A stretch of DNA of 64,000 nt from Chamaelirium japonicum. Its lineage: Eukaryota; Streptophyta; Magnoliopsida; Liliales; Melanthiaceae. Below are positions 12,390-26,711 of this stretch, piece after piece. Each line of letters begins with the position of its first letter. Position 1 is the stretch's first letter. The position numbers and the translations under genes were made by a program. The notes under the pieces are model-generated. The model did no database searches, was not told the origin of the DNA, and worked only from the letters and a program-made list of their open reading frames with translations. The DNA is taken from assembly GCA_947650365.1 (NCBI GenBank), contig CANTAL010000130.1, forward strand, positions 496,001 to 560,000, written 5' to 3'.

Positions 12390-12608
12390 ACGTTCCATTC
12401 TAATTCATTCGTACGATCCATTCTAATTCATTAGCACGATCCATGCTAATTCATTCGTTCGATCAATTCTAATTCATTAGCACGATCCATTCTAATTCAT
12501 TCGTACGATCCATTCTAATTCATTCGCACAATCCATTCTAATTCATTCATAGGATCCATTCTAATTCATTCATACGATCTATTCTAATTCTTTCGCACGA
12601 ATCTATCC
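12390..12608 (-). repeat. Block 16, inverted units
   Basis: It begins CGTTCCATTC and holds CGATCCATGC and CGATCAATTC variants. It ends abruptly in ATCTATCCCG, a non-palindromic joint. Confidence 0.91.
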
Positions 12609-13923
12609 CGAATGAATTAGAATGAATCGTATGAATGAATTAGAATGGTTACATTCGTGCGAATGAATTAGAATAGATCATACGAATGAATTATAATGGA
12701 TCGTACGAATAAATTAGAATGGATCGTGGGAATGAATTAGAATGGATCGTACGAATAAATTAGAATGGATCCACCGAATGAGTTAGAATGGATCATACGA
12801 ATGAATTAGAATTGATTGTATGAATGAATTAGAATGGATTGTGTGAATGAATTAGAATGGATCCTATGAATGAATTAGAATGGATCGTGTGAAAGAATTA
12901 GAATGGATTGTATGAATGCATTAGAATGGATCGTATGAATGAATTAGAATGGATCGTACGAATAAATTAAAATGGATCATACGAATGAAATAGAATAGAT
13001 CGTACGAAGGAATTAGAATTGATCGTATGAAGGAATTAGAATGGATCGTATGATGGAATTAGAATGGATCGTACGAATGAATTAGAATGGATATATTCGT
13101 GCAAATGAATTAGAATGGATCGTATGAATGAATTAGAATGGATCATATGAGTGAATTAGTACGGATCGTACGAATGAAATAGAATGAATTAGAATGAATT
13201 AGAATTGATCGTATGAATGAAATAGAATGGATTGTACGAATGATTTAGAATGGATCGTACGAATGAATTAGAATGGATCGTACGAATGATTTAGAATGGA
13301 TACATTCGTGCGAATGAATTAGAATGGATCATACGAATGAGTAAGAATGGATCGTACGAATGAAATTGAATGGATTGTACGAATGAATTAGAATGGATTC
13401 GTACGAATGAATTAGAATGGATACATTCGTGCGAATGAATTAGAATGGATCGTACCAATGAGTAAGAATGGATCGTACGAATGAAATAGAATGGAATGTG
13501 CGAATGAATTAGAATGGATCGTACGAATGAATTAGAATGGATCGTACGAATGAATAAGAATGGATCATACGAATTAATTAGAATGGATCCTACGAATGAA
13601 TTAGAATGGATCGTACGAATGAATTAGAATAGATCGTACGAATGAATTAGAATGGATCGTACGAATGAATTAGAATGGATCATACGAATTAATTAGAATG
13701 GATCTTACGAATGAATTAGAATGGATCGTACGAATGAATTAGAATGGATCGTACGAATGAATTAGAATGGATCGTACGAATGAATTAGAATGGATACATT
13801 TGTGCGAATGAATTAGAATGGATCGTACGAATGGATTAGAATGGATCGTACGAATGGATTAGAATGGATACATTCGTGCGAATGAATTAGAATGGATTGT
13901 ATGAATGAATTAGAATGGATCGT
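12609..13923 (+). repeat. Block 17, direct units
   Basis: It contains a run of AGAATGAATT repeats near 13172-13200. It ends at the 22-bp head-to-head palindrome (13913-13934). Confidence 0.93.
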
Positions 13924-13934
13924 ACGATCCATTC
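13913..13934. repeat. 22-bp perfect palindrome at a head-to-head switch
   Basis: GAATGGAT, then CGTACG, then ATCCATTC. This is the cleanest example of the head-to-head joint, with the switch exactly centred on CGTACG (13921-13926). Confidence 0.92.
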
Positions 13935-14288
13935 GAATTCATTCGCACGATCCATTCTAATTCATTCGTACGATCCATTCTAATTCATTCATACGATCCA
14001 TTCTAATTCATTCGTATGATCCATTCTTACTCATTCGTATGATCCATTCTAATTCATTCGTACGATCCATTCTAATTCATTCGCTCGAATGTATCCATTC
14101 TAATCCATTCGTACGATCCATTCTAATTCATTAGCACGATCCATTCTAATTCTTTCACATGATCCATTCTAATTCATTCGTACGATCCATTCTAATTCAT
14201 TCGCACAATCCATTCTATTTCATTCGTACGATCCATTCTTACTCATTCGTATGATCCATTCTAATTCATTCGCACGAATGTATCCATA
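13924..14288 (-). repeat. Block 18, inverted units
   Basis: This is the inverted part of the first 551-bp-offset copy. It exits at CCATAATGG. Confidence 0.93.
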
Positions 14289-14417
14289 ATGGATCATACG
14301 AATGAGTAAGAATGGATCGTACGAATGAAATAGAATGGATTATGCGAATGAATTAGAATGGACCGTACGAATGAATTAGAATGGATCGTACGAATGAATT
14401 AGAATGGATATATTAGA
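13966..14417. repeat. 551-bp-offset local duplication, first copy
   Basis: The inverted part carries GCTCGAATG at 14083, followed by a CCATAATGG switch at 14288 and a direct part ending in GATATATTAGAA. All recur 551 bp downstream. Confidence 0.88.
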
Positions 14418-14418
14418 A
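14289..14418 (+). repeat. Block 19, direct units
   Basis: This is a short block with GATTATGCG and GACCGTACG variants. It ends ATATTAGAACGAATCC. Confidence 0.92.
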
Positions 14419-14839
14419 CGAATCCATTCTAATTCATTTGGACGAATGTATCCATTCTAATTTATTCGCACGATCCATTCTAATTCATTTGGACGAATGT
14501 ATCCATTCTAATTTATTCGTACGATCCATTCTAATTTATTCGTACGATCCATTCTAATTCATTCGTATGATCCATTCTTACTCATTCGTATGATCCATTC
14601 TAATTCATTCGTACGATCCATTCTAATTCATTCGCTCGAATGTATCCATTCTAATCCATTCGTACGATCCATTCTAATTCATTAGCACGATCCATTCTAA
14701 TTCTTTCACATGATCCATTCTAATTCATTTGTACGATCCATTCTAATTCATTCGCACAATCCATTCTATTTCATTCGTACGATCCATTCTTACTCATTCG
14801 TATGATCTATTCTAATTCATTCGCACGAATGTATCCATA
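14419..14839 (-). repeat. Block 20, inverted units
   Basis: It starts with two CATTTGGACG long units and then repeats block 18. It exits at CCATAATGG (centre 14839). Confidence 0.93.
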
Positions 14840-14968
14840 ATGGATCATACGAATGAGTAAGAATGGATCGTACGAATGAAATAGAATGGATTATGCGAAT
14901 GAATTAGAATTGACCGTACGAATGAATTAGAATGGATCGTACGAATGAATTAGAATGGATATATTAGA
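14517..14968. repeat. 551-bp-offset local duplication, second copy
   Basis: GCTCGAATG at 14634 and CCATAATGG centred at 14839 are both exactly 551 bp after the first copy. About 100 bp of related inverted units separates the two copies. Confidence 0.88.
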
Positions 14969-15691
14969 ATGAATAAATTAGAATGGATCATACGAATGAA
15001 TTAGAATGGATCGTACGAATGAATTAGAATGGATAGTGCGAATGAATTAGAATCGATCGTATGAATGAATTAGAATGGATCGTACGAATGAATTAAAATG
15101 GATCATACGAATGAGTAAGAATGGATCGTACGAATGAATTAGAATGGATCGTACGAATGAATTAGAATGGATCGTACGAATAAATTAGAATGGATACATT
15201 CGTCCGAATGAATTAGAATGGATCATACGAATGAGTAAGAATGGATCGTACGAATGAAATAGAATAAATTGTACGAATGAATTAGAATGGATCCTACGAA
15301 TGAATTAGAATGGATCGTACGAATGAATTAGAATGGATCATATTAATGAATTAGCATGGATCGTACGAATGAATTAGAATGGATACATTCGTGCGCATAA
15401 ATTAGAATGGATTCTATGAATGAATTAGAATGGATCGTACGAATGAATTAGAATAGATTGCGCAAATGAATTAGAATGGATCGTACGAATGAATTAGAAT
15501 GGATCGTACGAAGGAATTAGAATGGATCGTACGAATGAATTAGAATGGATCGTACGAATGAATTAGAATGGATCGTACGATAGAATTAGAATGGATCGTA
15601 CGAATGAATTAGAATGGATCGTACGATTGAATTAGAATGGATCATACGAATGAGTAAGAATGGATCGTATGAATGAATAAGATTGGATCGT
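14840..15691 (+). repeat. Block 21, direct units
   Basis: It repeats block 19 and then continues with unrelated direct units. It ends at a head-to-head CGTACG (15689). Confidence 0.93.
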
Positions 15692-15719
15692 ACGATCCAT
15701 TCTAATTCATTAGCATGGA
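15692..15719 (-). repeat. Block 22, single inverted unit
   Basis: This is about one unit long. It exits through ATTAGCAT-GGATC-ATGCTAAT, an inverted repeat made from the TAGCATGG variant. Confidence 0.88.
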
Positions 15720-16040
15720 TCATGCTAATGAATTAGAATGGAATATACGAATGAATTAGAATGGATCGTAGAATGGATCGTACGAATGAATTAGAATGAA
15801 TTAGAATGGATCGTACGAATGAATTAGAATAGCTCATAGGAATGAATTAGAATGGATTGTGCGAATGAATTAGAATGGATACATTCGTGCGAATAAATTA
15901 GAATGGATTGTATGAATGAATTAGAATGGATCGTACGAATGAATTAGAATAGATTGCGCGAATGAATTAGAATGGATCGTGCGAATGAAATAGAATGGAT
16001 ACAAGTGAATTAGAATGGATCATACGAATGAATTAGAATG
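15720..16040 (+). repeat. Block 23, direct units
   Basis: Near 15770 it carries a partial unit, GATCGTAGAATGG. From 15880 it resembles block 1 and ends in the same AGAATGACGATCC joint. Confidence 0.92.
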
Positions 16041-16612
16041 ACGATCCATTCTTAATCATTCGTATGATCCATTCTATTTCATTCGCACGAATGTATCCAT
16101 TCTAATTCATTCGTACGATCCATTCTAATTCATTCATAGGATCCATTCTAATTCATTCATACAATCCATTCTAATTCATGCGCACGAATGTATCCATTCT
16201 AATTCATTCGTATGATCAGTTCTAATTCATTCACAAAATCTATTCTAATTCATTCATACGATCCATTCTAATTCATTCACACGAATGTATCCATTCTAAT
16301 TCATTTATACGATCCATTCTAATTCATTCGTACGATCCATTCTAATTCACTCATACGATCCATTCTAATACATTCATACGATCCATTCTAATTCATTTGC
16401 ACGAATATATCCATTCTAATTTATTCATACGATCCATTCTAATTCCTTCGTACGATCCATTCTAATTCATTCGTACGATCTATTCTAATTCATTCGTACG
16501 ATCCATTCTAATTCATTCGTACGATCAATTCTAATTCCTTCGTACGATCCATTTTAATTCATTCGTATGATCCATTCTAATTCATTCGTACAATCTATTC
16601 TAATTCATTCGT
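16041..16612 (-). repeat. Block 24, inverted units
   Basis: It contains CACAAAATC (16230) and CACTCATACG variants shared with 22500 and 34430. It exits at a tail-to-tail GTAC. Confidence 0.92.
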
Positions 16613-18402
16613 ACGAATGGATACATTCGTGTGAATGAATTAGAATGGATCGTACGAATGAGTAAGAATGGATCGTACGAATGAAATAGAATGGATTGCA
16701 CGAATGAATTAGAATGGATCGTACGAATGAATTAGAATGGATCATGTGAAAGAATTAGAATGGATTGTATGAATGAATTAGAATAGATCGTACGAATGAA
16801 TTGGAATGGATCGTACGAATGAATTAGAATGGATCGTACGAAGGAATTAGAATGGATCGTACGAATGAATTAGAATAGATCGTACGAATAAATTAGAATG
16901 GATCGTACGAAGGAATTAGAATGGATCGTACGAAGGAATTAGAATGGATCGTATGAATGAATTAGAATGGATACATTCGTGTGAATGAATTAGAGTGGAT
17001 CGTATGAATGAATTAGAATAGATTTTGTGAATGAATTAGAACTGATCGTACGAATGAATTAAAATGGATACATTCGTGCGAATGAGTTAGAATGGATTGT
17101 ATGAATGAATTAGAATGGATCCTATGAATGAATTAGAACGGATCGTACGAATGAATTAGAATGGATCGTACTAATGAATTAGAATGGATATATTCGTGCA
17201 AATGAATTAGAATGGATCGTATGAAAGTATTAGAATGGATCGTATGAGTGAATTAGAATGGATCGTGCGAATGAATTAGAATGGATTGTATGAATGAATT
17301 AGAATGGATCGTACGATTGAATTAGAATGGATCAAACGAATTTATTAGAATGGATCATACGAATGAATTAGAATGGATCGTACGAATGAATTAGAATTAG
17401 AATGGATATATTCGTGCGAATGAATTAGAATGGATACATTCGTGCGAAAGAATTAGAATAGATCGTATGAATGAATTAGAATGGATCCTATGAATGAATT
17501 AGAATGGATCGTGCGAATGAATTAGAATGGATCGTACGAATAAATTAGAATGGATACATTCGTGCGAATGAATTAGAATGGATCGGACGAATGAATTAGA
17601 ATAGATCGTACGAATGAATTAGAATGGATCAAATGAATGAATTAGAATGGTTTCATTCATGCGAATGAATTAGAATGGATTGTATGAATGAATTAGAATG
17701 GATCGTACGAATGAATTAGAATGGATCGTACGAATGAACTAGAATGGATACATTCGTGCGAATGAATTAGAATGAATCGGATGAATGAATTAGAATGGAT
17801 CGTACGAATGAATTAGAATGGATCGTACGAATGAATTAGAATAGCTCATACGAATGAATTAGATTGAATCGTATGAATGAATTAGAATGGTTACATTCGT
17901 GCGAATGAATTAGAATGGATCATGCGAAAGAATTAGAATGGATCCACCGAATGAGTTAGAATGGATCATACGAAAGAATTAGAATGGATTGTATGAATGA
18001 ATTAGAATGGATTGTGCGAATGAATTAGAATGGATCCTACGAATGAATTAGAATGGATCGTGTGAAAGAATTAGAATGGATTGTATGAATGAATTAGAAT
18101 GGATATATTCGTGCAAATGAATTAGAATGGATCGTATGAATGTATTAGAATGGATCGTATGAGTGAATAAGAATGGATCGTATGAATGAATTAGAATAGA
18201 TTGTATGAATGAATTAGAATGGATCGTTCGAATGAATTAGAATGGATCGTATGAATGAATTAGAATGGATCGTACGAATGAATTAGAATGGATCAAATGA
18301 ATGAATTAGAATGGTTACATTCATGCGAATGAATTAGAATGGATCGTACGAATGGATTAGAATGGATCGTACGAATGGATTAGAATGGATACATTCGGGC
18401 GT
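16613..18402 (+). repeat. Block 25, direct units
   Basis: It begins GAATGGATACATTCGTGTG like the block at 28157. It contains a TTTTGTGAATG long-lived variant near 17025. Confidence 0.92.
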
Positions 18403-19433
18403 ACGATTCATTCTAATTCATTCGTCCGATCCATTGTAATTCATTCGCACGAATGTATCCATTCTAATTCATTCGTACGTACGATCCATTCTAATTCATT
18501 CATTTGATCCATTCTAATTCATTCGTACGATCCATATAATTCATTCATCTGATCCATTCTAATTCATTCGCACGAATGTATCCATTCTAATTCATTCGTA
18601 CGATCCATTCTAATTCATTCGCACGATCCATTCTAATTCATTCGTACGATCCATTCTAATTCATTCATACGATCTATTCTAATTCATTCATATAATCCAT
18701 TCTAATTCTTTCACACGATCCATTCTAATTCATTCGTACGATCCATTCTAATTCATTCGCACAATCCATTCTATTTCATTCGTACGATCCATTCTTACTC
18801 ATTGGTACGATCCATTCTAATTCATTAGCACGATCCATTCTAATTCATTCGTACGATCCATTCTAATTCATTCGCACGATCCATTCTAATTCATTTGTAT
18901 GATCCATTCTAATTCATTCTATGATCCATTCTAATTCATTCATACAATCCATTCTAATTCATTCCGTACGATCCATTCTAATTCATTCGTACGATCCATT
19001 CTATTTCATTCGTACGATCCATTCTTACTCATTGGTACGATCCATTCTAATTCATTCGCACGAATGTATCCATTCTAATTCATTCGTACGAATCCATTCT
19101 AATTCATTCGTACGATCCATTCTAATACATTCATACGATCCATTCTAATTCATTTGCATGAATATATCCATTCTAATTCATTCGTACGATCCATTCTAAT
19201 TTCTTCGTACGATCCATTCTAATTCATTGGTACGATCCATTCTAATTCATTCGTACGATCCATTCTAATTCATTCGCACGAATGTATCCATTCTAGTTCA
19301 TTCGTACGATCTATTCTAATTCATTCGTACGATCCATTCTAATTCATTCGCACGATCCATTCTAATTCATTTGTACGATCAATTCTAATTCATTCGTACG
19401 AATGTATCCATTCAAATTCATTCGTACGATCCA
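18403..19433 (-). repeat. Block 26, inverted units
   Basis: Irregular CGTACGTACG at 18475 and a truncated unit at 18930. It exits at CGATCCAGAATTAG without a palindrome. Confidence 0.92.
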
Positions 19434-19600
19434 GAATTAGAATAGATCGTACAAATGAATTAGAATGGATACCTTTGTGTATATGAATTAGAATGGTTCG
19501 TACGAATAAATTAGAATGGATCATATTAATGAATTAGAATGGATCGTACGAATGAATTAGAATGGATACATTCGTGGGAATGAATTAGAACGGATCGTGC
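19434..19600 (+). repeat. Block 27, direct units
   Basis: This is a short block with GATACCTTTGTG near 19467 and GTGGGAATG. It exits at GTGCACGAATG. Confidence 0.92.
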
Positions 19601-21298
19601 ACGAATGTATCCATTCTAATTCATTCGCACGATCCATTCTAATTCATTAATATGATCCATTCTAATTCATTCGTACGATCCATTCTAATTCATATGCACA
19701 AAGGTATCCATTCTAATCCATTCGTAGGATCCATTCTAATCCATTCATACGATCCATTCTAATTCATTCGTACGATCCATTCTAATTCATTCACTCGAAT
19801 GTATCCATTCTAATCCATTCGTACGATCCATTCTAATTCATTCGCATGAAAGTAACTATTCTAATTCATTCATTTGATCCATTATAATTCATTCATACGA
19901 TCCATTCTAATTCATTCGTCCGATCCATTCTAATTCATTCGCACGAATGTATCCATTCTAATTCATTCGTATGATCCATTCTAATTCATTCGTACGATCC
20001 ATTCTAATTCATTCGTAAGATCCATTCTAATTCATTCGTACGATCCATTCTAATTCAATCGTACGATCCATTCTAATTCATTCGTACGATCCATTCTAAT
20101 TCATTCGCACGAATGTATCCATTCAAGTTCATTCGTACGATCCATTCTAATTCATTCATACGATCCATTCTAATTCATTCGCACGATCCATTCTAATTCA
20201 TTCGTACGATCAATTCTAATTCATTCGCACGAATGTATCCATTCTAATTCATTCATATGATCCATTCTAATTCATTCGTACGATCCATTCTAAATCATTC
20301 GTACGATCCATTCTAATTCATTCGTCCGATCCATTCTAATTCATTCGCACAAATGTATCCATTCTAATTCATTCGCACGATCCATTCTAATTCATTCGTA
20401 CGATCAATTCTAATTCATTCGCACGAATTTATCCATTCTAATTTATTCGTACGATCCATTCTATTTTATTCGTACGACCCATTCTAATTTATTCGTACGA
20501 TCCATTCTAATTCATTCGTCCGATCCATTCTAATTCATTCGCACGAATTTATCCATTCTAATTCATTCGTACAATCCATTCTAATTCATTCGTACGATCT
20601 ATTCTAATTCATTCGCACGAATGTATCCATTCTAGTTCATTCGTACGATCCATTCTAATTCATTCGTACGATCCATTCTAATTCATTCGCACGATCCATT
20701 CTAATTCATTCGTACGATCAATTCTAATTCATTCGTACAATCCATTCTAATTCTTTCATACGATCCATTCTAATACATTCATACGATCCATTCTAATTCT
20801 TTTGCACGAATATATCCATTCTAATTCATTCGTACGATCCATTCTAATTCCTTCGTACGATCCATTCTAATTCATTCGTACGATCAATTCTAATTCATTC
20901 GTACGATCCATTCTAATTCATTTGTACGATCCATTCTAATTCCTTCGTACGATCCATTCTAATTCATTCATACAATCCATTCTAATTCTTTCACACGATC
21001 CATTCTAATTCATTCGTACGATCCATTCTCATTCATTCGTGCAATCTATTCTATTTCATTCGTACGATCCATTCTTACTCATTCGTATGATCCATTCTAA
21101 TTCATTCGAACGAATGTATCCATTCTAATTTATTCGTACGATCCATTCTAATTCATTCGTACGATCCATTCTTACTCATTTGTATGATCCATTCTAATTC
21201 CTTCGTACGATCCATTCTAATTCCTTCGTACGATCCATTCTAATTCATTCGCACGATCCATTCTAATTCTTTTATACAATCCATTCTAATTCTTTCGT
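19601..21298 (-). repeat. Block 28, inverted units
   Basis: Near 19620 it holds the AATATGATCC marker of blocks 4 and 14. It exits in TTTCGTGCGAATG. Confidence 0.92.
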
Positions 21299-22181
21299 GC
21301 GAATGAATTAGAATGGATACCTTTGTGCATATGAATTAGAATGGATCGTACGAATGAATTAGAAAGGATCATATTAATGAATTAGAATGGATCATACGAA
21401 TGAATTAGAATGGATACATTCGTGCGAATGAATTAGAATGGATCGTGGGAATCAATTAGACTGGATCGTGCGAATGAATAAGAATAGATCATACGAATGA
21501 ATTAGAATGGATCGTACGAATGAATTAGAATGGATCATACGAATTATTTAGAATGGATCATACGAATGAATTAGAATAGATCGTACGAATGAATTAGAAT
21601 GGATCGTGCAAATGAATTAGAATGGATCATACGAATGAATTAGAATGGATACATTTGTGTGAATGAATTAGAATGGATCGTACGAATGAATTAGAATGGA
21701 TCGTATGAATGAATTAGAATGGATCGTACGAATGAATTAGAATGGATCGTGCGAATAAATTAGAATGGATCGTACGAATGAATTAGAGTGGATCGTGTGA
21801 AAGAATTAGAATGGATCGTACGAATGAATTAGAATGGATCATGCGAATGAATTAGAATGGATCGTACGAATGAATTAGAATGGATGCATTTGTGCGAATG
21901 AATTAGAATGGATCGTACGAATGAATTAGAATGGATCGTATGAATAAATTAGAATGGATCGTACGAATGAACTAGAATGGATACATTCGTGCGAATGAAT
22001 TAGAATGGATCGTACAAATGAATTAGAATGGATCGTACGAATGAATTAGAATGGATCGTACGAATGAATTAGAATGGATCGTACGAATGAATTAGAATGG
22101 ATCGTACGAATGAATTAGAATGGATTGTTTGAATGAATTAGAATGGATACATTCGTGCGAATGAATTAGAATGGATCGTAC
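21299..22181 (+). repeat. Block 29, direct units
   Basis: It includes the cleanest run of consensus 23-bp units (22039-22125). It ends CGTACGCTCGAATG. Confidence 0.93.
22039..22061 (+). repeat. Reference copy of the 23-bp unit
   Basis: This is one clean consensus-like unit inside a run of identical neighbours (about 22039-22125). Key elements in order are GAATG, AATTA, GAATG and GATCGTAC. The last base joins the next GAATG to form CGTACG, a 6-bp palindrome with two CpG dinucleotides. A GATC site occurs once per consensus unit. Confidence 0.95.
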
Positions 22182-23859
22182 GCTCGAATGTATCCATTCT
22201 AATCCATTCGTACGATCCATTCTAATCCATTCGTACGATCCATTCTAATTCATTCGCATGAATGTAACCATTCTAATTCATTCATTTGATCCATTCTAAT
22301 TCATTCGTACGTACGATCCATTTTAATTCATTCGTACGATCAATTCTAATTCATTCGCACGAATGTATCCATTCTAATTCATTTGTATGATCCATTCTAA
22401 TTCATTCATAGGATCCATTCTAATTCATTCATACAATCCATTCTAATTCATTCGCACGAATGTATCCATTCTAATTCATTCGTACGATCAGTTCTAATTC
22501 ATTCACAAAATCTATTCTAATTCATTCATACGATCCATTCTAATTCATTCGCACGAATGTATCCATTCTAATTCATTCGTACAATCCATTCTATTTCATT
22601 CGTACGATCCATTCTAATTCATTCGTATGATCCATTCTAATTCATTCGTACGATCCATTCTAATTCATTCGTACGATCCATTCTAATTCATTCGCACGAT
22701 CCATTCTAATTCATTCATATGATCCATTCTAATTCATTCATACAATCCATTCTAATTCTTTCACACGATCCATTCTAATTCATTCGTAGGATCCATTCTA
22801 ATTTATTCGTACAATCCATTCTATTTCATTCGTACGATCCATTCTTACTCATTCGTATGATCCATTCTAATTCCTTCGTACGATCCATTCTAATTCATTC
22901 ATACAATCCATTCTAATTCATTCGTACGATCCATTCTAATTCATTTGTACGATCCATTCTAATTCATTCACACGATCCATTCTAATTCATTCATAGGATC
23001 CATTCTAATTCATTCATACGATCTATTCTAATTCTTTCGCATGAATGTATCCATTCTAATTCATTCGCACGAATGTATTCATTCTAATTCATTCGTACGA
23101 TCCATTCTAATTCATTTGTACGATCCATTCTAATTCATTCGTACGATCCATTCAAATTCATTCGCACGATCCATTCTAATTCATTCGCACAATCCATTCT
23201 ATTTCATTCGTGCGATCCATTCTTACTCATTCGTATGATCCATTCTAATTCATTCGCACGAATGTATCCATTCTAATCCATTCGTACGATCCATTCTAAT
23301 CTATTCGTACGATCCATTCTAATTCATTCGCATGAATGTAACCATTCTAATTCATTCATTTGATCCATTCTAATTCATTCGTATGATCTATTCTAATTCA
23401 TTTGTCCGATCCATTCTAATTCATTCGCACGAATGTATCCATTCTAAACCATTCATACGATCCATTCTAATTTATTCATACGATCCATTCTAATTCATTC
23501 GTAAGATCCATTCTAATTCATTCGCACGATCCATTCTTACTCATTCGTATGATCCATTCTAATTCATTCGGTCGAATGTATCCATTCTAATTCATTCGTA
23601 CGATCCATTCTAATTCATTCGTACGATCCATTCTAATTCATTCATACGATCTATTCTAATTCATTCATTCGTACGATCCATTCTAATACATTCGTACGAT
23701 TCATGCTAATTCATTCGCACGATCCATTCTAATTCATTCGTAAGATCCATTCTAATTCATTCATACAATCCATTCTAATTCATTCGTACGATCCATTCTA
23801 ATTCATTCGCACGATCCATTCTAATACATTCATACGATCCATTCTAATTCATTTGCACG
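22182..23859 (-). repeat. Block 30, inverted units
   Basis: It has CGTACGTACG at 22310 and many CATTCATACG variants. It exits at TTTGCACGTGTGAATG. Confidence 0.92.
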
Positions 23860-24511
23860 TGTGAATGAATTAGAATGGATCGTATGAATGAATTAGAATA
23901 GATACATTCGTGCAAATGAATTAGAATGGATCGTATGAATGAATTAGAATGGATCGTACGAATGAAAGAATTAGAATGGATACATTCGTGCGAATGAATT
24001 AGAATGGATCGTATTAATGAATTAGAATGGATCGTACGAATGAAAGAATTAGAATGGATTGTATGAATGAATTAGAATAGATCGTATGAATGAATTAGAA
24101 TGGATCGTACGAATGAATTAGAATGGATCGTACGAATGAACTAGAATGGATACATTCGTGCGAATGAATTAGAATGGATCGTACGAAGGAGTTAGAATGG
24201 ATCGTACGAATGAATTAGAATAGATCGTACGAATGAATTAGAATGGATCGTACGAAGGAATTAGAATGGATCGGACGAATGAATTAGAATGGATATATTC
24301 GTGCAAATGAATTAGAATGGATCGTATGAATGTATTAGAATGGATCGTACGAATGAATTAGAATGGATTCGTACGAATGAATTAGAATGGATACATTCGT
24401 GCGAATGAATTAGAATGGATCGTACCAATGAGTAAGAATTGATCGTACGAATGAATTAGAATGGATCGTGTGAAAGAATTAGAATGGATTGTATGAATGA
24501 ATTAGAATGAA
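23860..24511 (+). repeat. Block 31, direct units
   Basis: It contains GAATGAAAGAATTAG units (about 23960 and 24040) that are 4 bases longer. It exits at GAATTCGTTCG. Confidence 0.92.
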
Positions 24512-24839
24512 TTCGTTCGATCAATTCTAATTCATTACCACGATCCATTCTAATTCATTCGTATGATCCATTCTAATTCCTTCGTACGATCCATTCTAAT
24601 TCCTTCCTATCCATTCTAATTCACTCATACGATCCATTCTAATTCATTCATACGATCTATTCTAATTCATTCATACAATCCATTCTAATTCTTTTACACG
24701 ATCCATTCTAATTCATTCGTACGATCCATTCTAATTCATTCGCACAATCCATTCAAATTCATTCGCACGAATGTATCCATTCCAAATCATTCGTACAATC
24801 CATTCTATTTCATTCGTACGATCCATTCTTACTCATTGT
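24512..24839 (-). repeat. Block 32, inverted units
   Basis: It has a truncated CCTTCCTATCC unit near 24603. It exits at ACTCATTGTACG like blocks 8 and 46. Confidence 0.92.
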
Positions 24840-25311
24840 ACGAATGAATTAGAATGGATCCTACGAATGAATTAGAATGGATCGTGTGAAAGAATTAGAA
24901 TGGATCGTACGAATGAATTAGAATGGATACATTCGTGCGAATGAATTAGAATGGATACATTCGTGCGAAAGAATTAGAATAGATCGTATGAATGAATTAG
25001 AATGGATCCTATGAATGAATTAGAATGGATCGTGCGAATGAATTAGAATGGAACGTACGAATGAATTAGAATGGATCGTGCTAATGAATTAGAATGGATC
25101 GTATGAATGGATCGTACGAATGGAATGGATACATTCATGCGAATGAATTAGAATGGATCGTACGAATGAATTAGAATGGATCATACGAATGAGTAAGAAT
25201 GGATCGTACGAATGAATTAGAATAGATCGTACGAATGAATTAGAATGGATCGTACGCATAAATTAGAATGGATACATTCTTCCGAATGAATTATAATGGA
25301 TCATACGAATG
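24840..25311 (+). repeat. Block 33, direct units
   Basis: A shortened region lies at 25107-25130 (GGATCGTACGAATGGAATGG). The exit is the palindrome GAATGCATTC (25307-25316), a joint used only here. Confidence 0.91.
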
Positions 25312-26711
25312 CATTCTAATTCCTTCGTACGATCCATTCTAATTCCTTCGTACGATCCATTCTATTTCATTCGTATGATCCATTCTAATTCCTTCGTACG
25401 ATCCATTCTAATTCCTTCGTATCCATTCTAATTCACTCATACGATCCATTCTAATCCATTCGTACGATCCATTCTAATTCATTCGCATGAATGTAACCAT
25501 TCTAATCCATTCATTTGATCCATTCTAATTCATTCGTACGATCCATTCTAATTCATTCGTACGACCTATTCTAATTCATTCGTACGATCCATTCTAATTC
25601 ATTCGCACGATCCATTCTAATTCATTTATAGGATCCATTCTAATTCATTCATACGATCTATTCTAATTCTTTAGCACGAATGTATCCATTCTAATTCATT
25701 CTCACGAATGTATCCATTCTAATTCATTCGTACGATCCATTCTAATTCATTCGTACGATCCATTCTAATTCATTCGTACGATCCATTCTAATTCATTCAT
25801 ACGATCTATTCTAATTCATTCATACAATCCATTCTAATTCTTTCACACGATCCATTCTAATTCATTCGTACGATCCATTCTAATTCATTCACACAATCCA
25901 TTCTATTTCATTCGTACGATCCATTCTTACTCATTGGTATGATCCATTCTAATTCATTCACACGAATGTATCCATTCTAATTCATTCGTACGAATCCATT
26001 CTAATTCATTCGTACAATCTATTCTATTTCATTCGTACGATCCATTCTTAGTCATTCGTATGATCCATTCTAATTCATTCGGACGAATGTATCCATTCTA
26101 ATTTATTCGTACGATCCATTCTAATTCATTCGTACGATCCATTCTAATTCATTCGTACGATCCATTTTAATTCATTCGTCCGATCCATTCTAATTCATTC
26201 GCACGAATGTATCCATTCTAATTCATTCGTACGATACATTCTAATTCATTCGTACGATCCATTCTAATTCATTCGTAAGATCCATTCTAATTCATTCGTA
26301 CGATCCATTCTAATTCATTCGTACGATCCATTCTAATTCATTCGCTCGAATGTATCCATTCTAGTTCATTCGTACGATCCATTCTAATTCATTCGTACGA
26401 TCCATTCTAATTCATTCGCACGATCCATTCTAATTCATTCGTACGATCCATTCTAATTCATTCATACGATCCATTCTAATTCATTCGTACGATCCATTCT
26501 AATTCATTCGCACAAATGTATCCATTCTAATTCATTCGTACGATCCATTCTAATTCATTCGTACGATCCATTCTAATTCATTCGCACGAATGTATCCATT
26601 CTAATTTATTCGTACGATCCATTCTAATTCATTCGTACGATCCATTCTAATTAATTCGTACGATCCATTCTAATTCATTCGTATGATCCATTCTAATTCA
26701 TTCGTACGATC
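25312..26711 (-). repeat. Block 34, inverted units
   Basis: It starts with five CCTTCG units. The exit, CGATCAGAATCAG, is non-palindromic. Confidence 0.92.

Noticed and set aside
18921..19148. 75-residue open frame on the plus strand
   Set aside because: It is open because several units carry CTATTTC or CTTACTC in place of CTAATTC, which removes the TAA stop. It is pure satellite with no start context or domain.
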